Source: Alphaproteobacteria bacterium (GTDB lineage Bacteria > Pseudomonadota > Alphaproteobacteria > Rhizobiales > Devosiaceae). From it: 12,977 nt of DNA. Below the pieces are notes generated by a model. The model searched no databases, was not told the DNA's origin, and was given only the letters and a program-made list of their open reading frames with translations. A program made the position numbers and the translations under genes. How positions within the stretch are numbered: the first letter of the stretch is position 1; each line of letters begins with the position of its first letter. Where the stretch lies: contig JAADFY010000234.1 in NCBI GenBank assembly GCA_013152625.1, positions 1 through 12,977 of the forward strand. The letters are read 5' to 3'. Below, piece after piece: positions 7,083 through 12,977 of the stretch.

Positions 7083-8105
7083 ATGACGTCACCTGCCCCC
7101 TCGATCAAGACCACCATCGTCGGCTCTTATCCGGTGCCCGCGTGGCTGGTTGCCCTGCCCTCCGAGACTGCGCTCATTGACGCCACACGCACAATTATCG
7201 CCACCCAGGAGGCGGCGGGAATTGATGTGGTATGCGACGGCGAACTTTATCGCTTTGATGTATCGCACCCCGAAACCAACGGCATGATCGAATATTTTAC
7301 GCAGCCCATGGCCGGCATTCGCAACGATGCCACCTTTGACGAGGTCATTGCCTATCGCAAGGAAAAGGGCATGGCCTTTCGCGCCCGGCCCCCCGGGGTG
7401 GTGGACGGCGAAATTTCACACGGCACCCTCGATCTGCCCTACGCCGCCATGCGCGCCCGGCGGCTCGCCACCCGCCCGATGAAATTCACCCTCACCGGCC
7501 CCCACATGCTCGCAAAAACCCTGATCAACACCCACTATGGCGATGTGGCGGAACTGGCCATGGCAATCGCTGGTGTGCTGGCTGAACAGGTCAGCCACAT
7601 TAACGCGGAAATCATCCAGATCGACGAAGCCAATTTGCCCGGACATCCAACGGAGTGGGAATGGGCCGCCGCCGCCATCAACAAGGTTCTTGATGCGGTC
7701 AAAACCACCCCGGCCGTACATTTATGCTTTGGAAATTATGGCGGTCAGAGTGTGCAAAAAGGCACCTGGGCACAACTGATCGAATATCTCAACGCCCTGC
7801 ATGTGGATCATATTGTCATGGAAAACGCCCACCGCCCGATTGAGGAACTGGCGGTGTTTACGGATCTGCGACCCGATATCGGCCTCGGCCTGGGGGTGGT
7901 GGACATCAAGAAAAACGAAGTGGAAAGCGCCAGCGGGATTGCAAAGAGCCTGGAGCGCGCCAGCGAGATTCTCGGCCCCGACCGGATCAGCTACATTAAC
8001 CCCGATTGCGGTTTCTGGATGCTGCCACGCAGTGTTGCCGATGCCAAAATTGCCGCCCTTGTGGCCGGCCGCGACCTGTTTGAGGGGCGAACCTCCGCCC
8101 GATAA
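7083..8105 (+). CDS. MetE-type (core methionine synthase, cobalamin-independent) zinc methyltransferase homologue, first copy
   Basis: A 340-residue protein equal to only the C-terminal catalytic barrel of cobalamin-independent methionine synthase; the N-terminal half of full MetE (about 750 residues) is absent. Zinc ligands are all visible: His213 and Cys215 (VHLCFGN), Glu247 (VMENAH) and Cys309 (NPDCGF). Residues that in E. coli MetE hold homocysteine also have equivalents: Gly14-Ser15 (VGSYP), Glu54 (DGEL) and Asp181 (IDEA). The Trp that contacts folate in E. coli MetE is missing from the TGPHMLAKTL segment. It should therefore move a methyl or alkyl group between a thiol and an unknown donor. 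TTG at 7080 precedes the ATG in frame, but ATG is preferred; no strong ribosome-binding site is seen. It ends the plus-strand operon and its stop directly abuts the stop of the opposing ATPase gene. True methionine synthesis remains possible. Confidence 0.88.
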   Translation: MTSPAPSIKTTIVGSYPVPAWLVALPSETALIDATRTIIATQEAAGIDVVCDGELYRFDVSHPETNGMIEYFTQPMAGIRNDATFDEVIAYRKEKGMAFRARPPGVVDGEISHGTLDLPYAAMRARRLATRPMKFTLTGPHMLAKTLINTHYGDVAELAMAIAGVLAEQVSHINAEIIQIDEANLPGHPTEWEWAAAAINKVLDAVKTTPAVHLCFGNYGGQSVQKGTWAQLIEYLNALHVDHIVMENAHRPIEELAVFTDLRPDIGLGLGVVDIKKNEVESASGIAKSLERASEILGPDRISYINPDCGFWMLPRSVADAKIAALVAGRDLFEGRTSAR

Positions 8106-8867
8106 CTACATGCCCAGCAGTTTGTAAATGCGCCTTGTGTATGCTCCGAAATTCTCGTGGGTCTTGATGTCCAGCCCCCGAGGATGGGGCAGATCGATGG
8201 CGAAATAGTCCGCCAGCCGGGCGGGCGACGGGCTCATCACCGCCACATGTGTGCCAAGAAAAACCGCCTCCTGAATTCCATGGGTAACGAACAGAATGGT
8301 CTTTTGGCTTTTCTGCCAGATATCGAGCAACTCCAGGTTCATTTTCTCCCTTGTAAGCGCATCAAGAGCCCCGAACGGCTCGTCCATCAGGATCAGCTTT
8401 GGATCGTGAATGAGCGCCCGGGCGATGGCCGCCCGTTGCTGCATACCCCCGGATAGCTGATAGGGGTACTGGTCTTCAAAACCGCTCAGCCCCACCATAT
8501 TGAGCAAATACATGGCCCGCTCCCGGGCCTCTTTGCGCGGCAGTCCCAAAATTTCCGCCGGCAGCAAAACGTTTTCCACCACCCGCCGCCATTTGAGCAA
8601 CAAGGGTTGCTGAAACACCATCCCGATATCCTTGCGCGGATTAAACGGCACTTCAGAATTGCCGATCACCACCTCGCCCCCGTCATGGGGATGCAGCCCC
8701 GCCAGCACCCGAAGCAAAGTGGATTTGCCGCATCCGGACGGGCCAACCAGACATACCAGCTCTCCGTTGCCCACCTCCATGGTCACATCGCTTAAAGCTT
8801 CGAATTCCACCTCTTTGGTGCGATAGACCTTGCGGACGTTTTTTAGCGATATGAAAGGCTTGGCCAT
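8106..8867 (-). CDS. ABC transporter ATP-binding protein, NitT/TauT type, second system
   Basis: A 253-residue ATPase with every motif in place: Walker A GPSGCGKS (42-49), Q-loop Gln86, signature LSGGMQ (138-143), Walker B LILMDEP (158-164) and switch His196 (VTHGIQE). The length is the family norm, without the Pro-rich tail seen in the first ATPase of the window. The start lies 2 bases after the stop of the permease on the same strand, which implies cotranscription, with the likely ribosome-binding sequence inside the permease's last codons. It should energise uptake with that permease and the divergently encoded THI5-like binding protein. Its final codon ends against the last base of the opposing MetE-like gene. 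Confidence 0.95.
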   Translation of the reverse strand: MAKPFISLKNVRKVYRTKEVEFEALSDVTMEVGNGELVCLVGPSGCGKSTLLRVLAGLHPHDGGEVVIGNSEVPFNPRKDIGMVFQQPLLLKWRRVVENVLLPAEILGLPRKEARERAMYLLNMVGLSGFEDQYPYQLSGGMQQRAAIARALIHDPKLILMDEPFGALDALTREKMNLELLDIWQKSQKTILFVTHGIQEAVFLGTHVAVMSPSPARLADYFAIDLPHPRGLDIKTHENFGAYTRRIYKLLGM

Positions 8868-8869
8868 GT

Positions 8870-9631
8870 CTATTCCACCCGCGCGTCTTGTACGACGAAT
8901 ATGCGTTCAAGCAGCAGAACCGCCCCGTAAAGCAACACACCAATCAGAGTCACCAGCAACAGCGCCATAACCATGGCATCGGTGTTCAACGCTTCCTGGG
9001 TCACCAGCATGAACCAGCCAAGCCCCCGGTCGGACTGAATGAACTCCCCGACGATTGCCCCGGCCACGGCCAGCACGGTGGCCACTTTCATGCCCGAAAA
9101 TATATAGGGCAACGCCCCGGGAAGCTGGATTTTGGCAAATATCTGCCAGCGCGATCCATGCAGGGAACGCACCAGATCAAGCAGATCCGGCTCCACCTCT
9201 TTCATGCCGCGATCCGTGTTGAGCAGAATGGGAAAAAAGCAGATGGTAAAAGTAATGACAATATTGGTCTCAATGCCAAACCGCAGCCAGACGATGAACA
9301 GCGGCGCCATCGCCACCTTCGGGATCATGTTGAGGGTAACCAGCAGCGGCATCAGTATCAAATTGGCGGTTCGAAACCACGAAAACAACACCGCAAACGC
9401 CACACCAACAATAACGGCAAGGATGTAACCGCCAAACACTTCCTGTGCGGTTGTGTTGAAATGAAGCCACCAGTTGAAATTTTCCACCTGCAGGGTTTGC
9501 AACGCCTGCCAGGGGGTCGGCAGAATATAAGCGGGTACATCGGTGACAATGACCCCCACCCACCAGAAGGCGACAAACCCCAGGTGAACCAAGGTGATGA
9601 TGCCGATTTTTCGCCAGGTGGAAGCTGTCAT
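8870..9631 (-). CDS. ABC transporter permease, NitT/TauT type, second system
   Basis: From the ATG at 9631 the product has 253 residues, the normal size for SsuC/TauC-like permeases. Hydrophobic segments lie near residues 10-30, 63-85, 91-117, 122-137, 176-197 and 219-242; the coupling loop near 150-175 contains VRSLHGSRWQIFAKIQLPGALP-like residues. An in-frame ATG at 9694 would add 21 residues, but those codons have clearly fewer G/C third positions than the rest of the gene and no good ribosome-binding site, so they look like intergenic DNA. Upstream open frame to 9799 is likewise disfavoured. It is the first gene of a two-gene minus-strand unit with the ATPase, and forms the membrane channel of the second importer. 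Confidence 0.92.
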   Translation of the reverse strand: MTASTWRKIGIITLVHLGFVAFWWVGVIVTDVPAYILPTPWQALQTLQVENFNWWLHFNTTAQEVFGGYILAVIVGVAFAVLFSWFRTANLILMPLLVTLNMIPKVAMAPLFIVWLRFGIETNIVITFTICFFPILLNTDRGMKEVEPDLLDLVRSLHGSRWQIFAKIQLPGALPYIFSGMKVATVLAVAGAIVGEFIQSDRGLGWFMLVTQEALNTDAMVMALLLVTLIGVLLYGAVLLLERIFVVQDARVE

Positions 9632-9748
9632 ATTGTCAAATCCCGCGTTGGATAAGGAACTGTGTTCTTGAAGGGCAAACGGAAAATTGTCCATCACCGA
9701 ATTAACTGTCCGGTTGATTGGACCGGTTTGGCATGTGACAGTTGAACC

Positions 9749-9770
9749 CCTCCGGGATGTTGCCCGGAGG
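9749..9770. repeat. Perfect hairpin CCTCCGGG-N6-CCCGGAGG
   Basis: Eight GC-rich pairs enclose a 6-base loop. There is no T run on either side, and it lies upstream of the predicted binding-protein promoter, so it is not a terminator for that gene. On the minus strand it would fall in or near the promoter/leader of the permease unit. Either an operator or a leader hairpin is possible. Confidence 0.5.
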
Positions 9771-9790
9771 TCACTATTCCGCCAAATCAA

Positions 9791-9820
9791 TTGACACAAC
9801 CGTTTGGTTACTTATACCAT
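9791..9820 (+). promoter_or_regulatory. Predicted sigma70-type promoter of the second binding-protein gene
   Basis: A consensus -35 TTGACA (9791-9796) is followed after 16 bases by TATACC (9813-9818), or after 18 bases by TACCAT (9815-9820), each four of six to the -10 consensus. A small palindrome AACC-gttt-GGTT (9798-9809) sits in the spacer and could be an operator. The leader to the ATG at 9861 is about 35 bases and contains GGAGG (9852-9856). Confidence 0.6.
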
Positions 9821-9860
9821 CTTGCCTACGAAAAATACCAAAAAATCCAGTGGAGGAACC

Positions 9861-10874
9861 ATGTCACATTTCGCGAAATTTACGGCCGGCCTGCTGTTGG
9901 GCGCCGCAATGGTCGGCGCCGGGATCGGGTCGGCTGCGGCCCAGGAGGAAATAAATCTGGTACTGAACTGGGTCCCCGGTGGCGACCATGCCCCCATATA
10001 CTGGGCCGAAGCACAGGGCTGGTATGACGAGGTCGGCATTGATCTGATTATCGAGAACGGCACCGGTTCGGGCGCGTCGGCCAAAAAGGTCGGTGTCGGG
10101 CGCAATCAGGTGGGCATAGCCGATTTGCCCACCGCATTACGGGCCATCGGCCAGGGCGCGGACATTATTGCGGTCATGAACATCTACGCCAATTCGCCCT
10201 ATGGCATTTACTGGAGAAAATCTTCCGGCATCGAGACCTTTGCCGATCTGCAGGGCAAGACCATCGGCAACCCGCCTTTTGATGCGGCCCGCCAGATGTG
10301 GCCGGCGATTGCCAAGGTGCTCGATATCGAGCCGGACTCGGTCAAATTCGTAAATATCAAGCCAAACGCCAAGGCCGCGGCACTCACCTCGGGCTCCATC
10401 GACGCCACCACGAATTTCTACAACGTCCACTACATTTACCAGCGCATTTTTGGTGATGATCTGGGTTTTGTCGCCCTGCGCGATCTGGGGTTTAACCCCT
10501 ACTCCAACTCAATTATCGCCAATGGCGAGTGGGCCGCAGAAAACGACGAGGCCCTGGGCAATTTTGTTTCGGTTACCCAGCGCGCTTATGCGACCTGCGT
10601 TGTTACCCCGGAGCCGTGCATCGAAACCCTGGCCAAGGCTGGCAGCCAGAAGGTTGAAGACGTAACCCAGAACTGGCGGCTTGTGGTCGAACTCATGACC
10701 AACGAAACCAGCGTTGAATACGCCATCGGCTATTTCGCCCCTGATCGTATGCAGACCGACTATGAGGCGATCATCGACTCGTTTGAAGATATCACCGAAT
10801 TCGACATCGCCGGGGCCTATACCAACAAGTACCTCGACATGAGCATTTCCATGCCCGAATCCGGGTTGAAATAG
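9861..10874 (+). CDS. ABC transporter substrate-binding protein, THI5/NMT1-like, Sec-exported
   Basis: A 337-residue periplasmic binding protein. Residues 1-27 form a Sec signal peptide with Lys6, a hydrophobic core (TAGLLLGAAMVGAGIG) and an AAA cleavage site before QEE. The mature start LNWVPGGDHAPIYWAEAQGW (35-54) is the hallmark of THI5/NMT1-like binding proteins, some of which carry thiamine-pyrimidine precursors while many carry other small solutes. The ATG at 9861 is preferred over upstream in-frame ATG 9804 because GGAGG is 4 bases before it and the signal peptide begins there. It is divergent from the permease and ATPase of the second system and is followed by a strong terminator, so it forms a single-gene transcript. 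Pyrimidine transport cannot be claimed from this similarity alone, as no thiamine gene is nearby. Confidence 0.93.
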   Translation: MSHFAKFTAGLLLGAAMVGAGIGSAAAQEEINLVLNWVPGGDHAPIYWAEAQGWYDEVGIDLIIENGTGSGASAKKVGVGRNQVGIADLPTALRAIGQGADIIAVMNIYANSPYGIYWRKSSGIETFADLQGKTIGNPPFDAARQMWPAIAKVLDIEPDSVKFVNIKPNAKAAALTSGSIDATTNFYNVHYIYQRIFGDDLGFVALRDLGFNPYSNSIIANGEWAAENDEALGNFVSVTQRAYATCVVTPEPCIETLAKAGSQKVEDVTQNWRLVVELMTNETSVEYAIGYFAPDRMQTDYEAIIDSFEDITEFDIAGAYTNKYLDMSISMPESGLK

Positions 10875-10908
10875 TCCTCGACTAGATTTCAATAACGCAG
10901 CAAAAATG

Positions 10909-10941
10909 AGCTGAACGGTCCACAGGGCCGTTCAGCTTTTT
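10909..10941 (+). terminator. Rho-independent terminator after the second binding-protein gene
   Basis: AGCTGAACGGTCC (10909-10921) pairs with GGGCCGTTCAGCT (10925-10937) around a 3-base ACA loop, 13 pairs with one G-U, and runs into TTTTT (10937-10941). An AAAAA tract precedes it, so it may also work on the opposite strand. It lies 34 bases after the stop codon and separates this transcript from the second MetE-like gene. Confidence 0.92.
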
Positions 10942-11065
10942 GCCGTCCGGCGCGAGACAAAAAGAGCCGAGAGATAAAAAGCTGGAGCGACCGCGTCACA
11001 AACCGATAGGCTCTATTCCAGCTCTTCACCTGCACAAGGGTCCAGACCCATAAACGGGGGCGCAA
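10942..11065 (+). promoter_or_regulatory. Leader region of the second MetE-like gene with interleaved inverted repeats
   Basis: This 124-base stretch between the terminator and the ATG must hold the promoter and leader of the second MetE-like gene. AGAGCC (10963-10968) can pair with GGCTCT (11009-11014), and AGCTGGA (10980-10986) with TCCAGCT (11017-11023). The two pairings interlock in the order of an H-type pseudoknot. A 12-base palindrome GGGTCCAGACCC lies at 11038-11049. No known riboswitch consensus was recognised and no clear -35/-10 pair found. Repeats of this length can arise by chance in a stretch of this size. Confidence 0.35.
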
Positions 11066-12127
11066 ATGACCATCCAGACCACCTGTATCGGTGCCTATCC
11101 CAAGCCCGATTATGTCCCCATCATCGACTGGTTCGGTCAGACCGGTGGGCTGGCCGGTGCCGGCGGCGAGGTCACACGGCAGGTCTCAAAGGTGCTCGGC
11201 ACCAATAGCGATGCCAGCGAGCAGCTATTTGTTCGTGCCACCGGGCGGGCGATCATGGATCAGGTGGATGCGGGCATAAATGTTCCCACCGACGGCGAGC
11301 AGCGCCGCGAGAATTACATTCATTATCATTGCCGGCATCTAAAAGGTTTCGACTTTGAAAACCTGACCGCAACAACCCTGCGTGACGGCGCCTATACCAC
11401 GGACCTGCCCACCATTTCCGGTCCCGTTTCTCCAGATGGCAGCCATTTTCTCGATCATGATTTCACTGTCGCCAGCCAATTTACCCAACAGCCGGTCAAG
11501 ATCACCGTGCCGGGGCCCCTTACGATCATGGATACCACCGCCAACCGGTACTACGACGACGAAAAACAATTCGCCTTCGATCTTGCCGAAGCGCTGAACT
11601 TCGAAATTCTGGCCCTTGCCCGGGCCGGCTGCCGAAATATCCAGATCGATGAGCCTGTTTTCGCCCGCAATATCAGCCGCGCCCTTGATTTTGGCATCGA
11701 ATGTCTGGAGCGCTGTTTTCATGGCCTGCCCGCCGAAGTCGCCCGGATCATGCACATGTGTTGCGGCTACCCGCAAAAGCTCGATGACCGGCACTACAAG
11801 AAAGCCGACCAGAGCGCCTATTCTGACCTCGCCACCGCTATCGATGTTTCCTGTGTCGATCAGGTATCGATTGAAGACGCCCACCGGCACAACGATCTGG
11901 CATTGCTCGAAAAATTTGAACGCACCACGGTTATTTTTGGCGCTGTCGCTATTGCCGACAGTCAGGTGGAACCGGTCGAGCAGATCGTAGCAAGGTTGCG
12001 CCAGGCCTTATGCCACATTGACCGCGATCGGCTGATGGCCGCCCCCGATTGCGGCCTGGCCATGCTCGGGCGCGATCTGGCCATGCAAAAACTGAAAAAT
12101 CTGTGCGCCGCCGCAAAGCTGGTTTAA
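11066..12127 (+). CDS. MetE-type (core methionine synthase) zinc methyltransferase homologue, second copy
   Basis: A 353-residue protein, again only the C-terminal catalytic barrel of MetE. Zinc ligands are His230 and Cys232 (MHMCCGYP), Glu270 (SIEDAH) and Cys329 (APDCGL). Glu78 (DGEQ) and Asp195 (IDEP) match homocysteine-site residues of E. coli MetE, but the Ser of the IGS motif is Ala here (Ala10, CIGAYP), and the folate-contacting Trp is absent from GPLTIMDTTAN. The overall sequence is far from the first copy, so this is a separate subfamily rather than a recent duplicate. GGGGG lies about 6 bases before the ATG. It stands alone between a terminator and the SorC-type regulator. Expected role: transfer of a methyl or alkyl group to or from a thiol, donor unknown; a conventional methionine synthase role is less likely but not excluded. 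Confidence 0.88.
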   Translation: MTIQTTCIGAYPKPDYVPIIDWFGQTGGLAGAGGEVTRQVSKVLGTNSDASEQLFVRATGRAIMDQVDAGINVPTDGEQRRENYIHYHCRHLKGFDFENLTATTLRDGAYTTDLPTISGPVSPDGSHFLDHDFTVASQFTQQPVKITVPGPLTIMDTTANRYYDDEKQFAFDLAEALNFEILALARAGCRNIQIDEPVFARNISRALDFGIECLERCFHGLPAEVARIMHMCCGYPQKLDDRHYKKADQSAYSDLATAIDVSCVDQVSIEDAHRHNDLALLEKFERTTVIFGAVAIADSQVEPVEQIVARLRQALCHIDRDRLMAAPDCGLAMLGRDLAMQKLKNLCAAAKLV

Positions 12128-12249
12128 GCGCCCATCATGGTGCTGGCTCGTCGCTGGCCGGAACGGGTGGCCTGCCCTGTGCCCTTGACGTTACCGGTTG
12201 AAACCGCCAATGGACAATTAGCATTCTTTTTAACATTCAGGGCGCGCGA
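12128..12249. other. Spacer before the SorC-family regulator
   Basis: The 122-base gap holds no obvious terminator. A near-palindrome CGGTT-ga-AACCG (12195-12206) overlaps a TTGAAA (12198-12203) that might be a -35 box, but the best -10 match (TAGCAT, 12219-12224) is only 15 bases away. Autoregulation through this site is possible but unsupported beyond position. Cotranscription from the upstream MetE-like gene is equally possible. Confidence 0.3.
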
Positions 12250-12977
12250 ATGGGCGGCAAAACAACAGGTCACTCCCGAGAGGAGCCAGGCAAACGGCTG
12301 GATATCGCCGCCCGTGCCGGCTGGCTCTACTATGTTGCCGGCAAACGTCAGGATGAAATTGCCGGCATATTGGGCGTGTCCCGGCAATCGGCCCAGCGTC
12401 TGGTTTCTCTGGCGGTCAGCTCTGGTTTGCTCAAGGTGCGTATCGATCATCCGATTGCCAAACTCATGGCATTGGCCGACCGGCTGAAATCCCGATTTTC
12501 CCTCAGGTTTGTAGAGGTTACCCCCTCGGTTCCCCGCTCGACATCTACGACCCTTGGCATTGCAGAAGCCGGCGCGGACGAAATCGAGCGCCGCTTGAGA
12601 ATGCCGGAACCGGCCGTTTTTGCCATTGGTACCGGACGCACACTTAAATCCGCCATAGATCTGCTGCCCCCCATGGAGTGCCCGCAACACAAGATCGTTT
12701 CCCTGGCGGGAAATATCGCACCGGACGGCTCTGCCAGCTTTTACAACGTCATTTTTGCCCTCGCCGATGCCTCCAAGGCGCGCAGCTTTCCGATGCCGCT
12801 GCCGGTTGTCGCCTCTTCGGCCGAAGAGCGCGAAGCCATCCACCGCCAGCCCCTGGTATCAGCGGCATTAAATCTGGCCTCAAAGGCCGATTTCGCCTTT
12901 GTCGGGATCGGTGATGTGGGGGTTGAGGCCCCGCTCCATGTGGATGGCTTTGTCACCGTCACCGAACTGGCCGATCT
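12250..12977 (+). CDS. SorC/DeoR-type sugar-responsive transcriptional regulator (cut by window edge)
   Basis: From the ATG at 12250 an open frame of 242 residues runs off the right edge without a stop. Residues 17-60 form the N-terminal DNA-binding domain of SorC regulators: AARAGWLYYVAGKRQDEIAG followed by the recognition segment ILGVSRQSAQRLVSLA (40-55). The rest is the sugar-binding domain, with the GTGRT loop (127-131), SLAGN (151-155) and FVGIGDVG (217-224), all typical of the family that binds phosphorylated sugars. Full members have about 310-330 residues, so roughly 75 are missing. There is no strong ribosome-binding site, only AGGG about 8 bases upstream of the ATG. It is a plausible regulator of the neighbouring importer and MetE-like genes; family assignment is firm, target genes are inference. 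Confidence 0.88.
   Translation, partial: MGGKTTGHSREEPGKRLDIAARAGWLYYVAGKRQDEIAGILGVSRQSAQRLVSLAVSSGLLKVRIDHPIAKLMALADRLKSRFSLRFVEVTPSVPRSTSTTLGIAEAGADEIERRLRMPEPAVFAIGTGRTLKSAIDLLPPMECPQHKIVSLAGNIAPDGSASFYNVIFALADASKARSFPMPLPVVASSAEEREAIHRQPLVSAALNLASKADFAFVGIGDVGVEAPLHVDGFVTVTELAD

Larger units (their letters stand above)
9632..9860. promoter_or_regulatory. Divergent control region of the second importer
   Basis: This 229-base gap lies between the divergent permease and binding-protein genes and so holds promoters for both halves of one importer. It contains AACTGTC (9704-9710) with GACAGTT (9737-9743), CCGGT (9710-9714) with ACCGG (9722-9726), the hairpin at 9749-9770, and a -35/-10 pair for the plus strand. 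These overlapping symmetries suggest binding of a regulator that controls both directions. No convincing minus-strand promoter was found. Confidence 0.5.

Noticed and set aside
8888..9655. 255-codon open frame on the plus strand opposite the second permease
   Set aside because: The product is very rich in Gln, His, Asn and Lys, with no domain pattern; the opposite strand clearly encodes a six-helix permease.
9632..9799. Longer start options for the second permease (ATG 9694, open frame to 9799)
   Set aside because: Third-position base use drops and no ribosome-binding site is visible; the region also carries the shared promoter symmetries.
2561..9845. Shared 10-mer TACCAAAAAA at 2561-2570 and 9836-9845, downstream of both importer promoters
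   Set aside because: Low-complexity A-rich sequence with no symmetry; distances to the starts differ (about 130 versus 16 bases), so coincidence is likely.
9861..10874. Assignment of the second importer as a thiamine-pyrimidine (ThiY) transporter
   Set aside because: THI5-like similarity is shared by many unrelated binding proteins, and no thiamine gene or recognisable TPP leader is in the window.
12124..12843. 239-codon open frame on the minus strand at the right end
   Set aside because: The plus strand in the same place encodes a SorC regulator with clear HTH and sugar-binding motifs; the minus frame shows none.

Overview
The window is GC-rich, gene-dense chromosomal DNA with alphaproteobacterial character: GC-biased third codon positions, GTG/TTG start options, short intergenic gaps, Tat-exported and Sec-exported solute-binding proteins, and NitT/TauT-type ABC transporters beside RpiR and SorC regulators. 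No rRNA, tRNA, CRISPR array, insertion sequence or phage gene is visible. It reads as a metabolic (catabolic/uptake) locus; the exact genus cannot be fixed from the sequence.

Layout. (1) Positions 1-2412, minus strand: a TIM-barrel-like protein of unknown function, an NAD-type short-chain dehydrogenase overlapping it by 4 bp (ATGA), and an RpiR-family regulator cut by the left edge. (2) Positions 2413-2698: a divergent control region with a good -35/-10 pair and three interlocking inverted repeats. (3) Positions 2699-8105, plus strand: ABC ATPase, permease, Tat-type substrate-binding protein, Gfo/Idh/MocA oxidoreductase, and a MetE-type (core methionine-synthase barrel) zinc methyltransferase homologue. 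(4) Positions 8106-9631, minus strand: a second ATPase and permease, whose end abuts the end of the preceding gene with no spacer. (5) Positions 9632-9860: a second divergent control region. (6) Positions 9861-10874, plus strand: the second, Sec-type substrate-binding protein (THI5/NMT1-like), closed by a strong intrinsic terminator. (7) Positions 11066-12127: a second, divergent MetE-type barrel with its own leader. (8) Position 12250 to the right edge: a SorC-family sugar-responsive regulator, cut by the window.

How it may work together (inference). Two complete NitT/TauT-type importers bring in small, unidentified organic solutes. The two dehydrogenases (SDR and Gfo/Idh/MocA), the TIM-barrel protein and two zinc-dependent, folate-domain-less MetE homologues would process them. 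The RpiR and SorC families usually sense phosphorylated sugars, and Gfo/Idh and SDR enzymes often act on polyols and sugars, so a sugar-like or alkylated (O-, S- or N-methyl) substrate is a reasonable guess. Nothing in the sequence names the substrate. The most unusual element is the pairing of two different core-MetE proteins with two importers: both keep the zinc ligands but lack the folate-binding features of true MetE. This fits a little-described demethylation or alkyl-transfer pathway.
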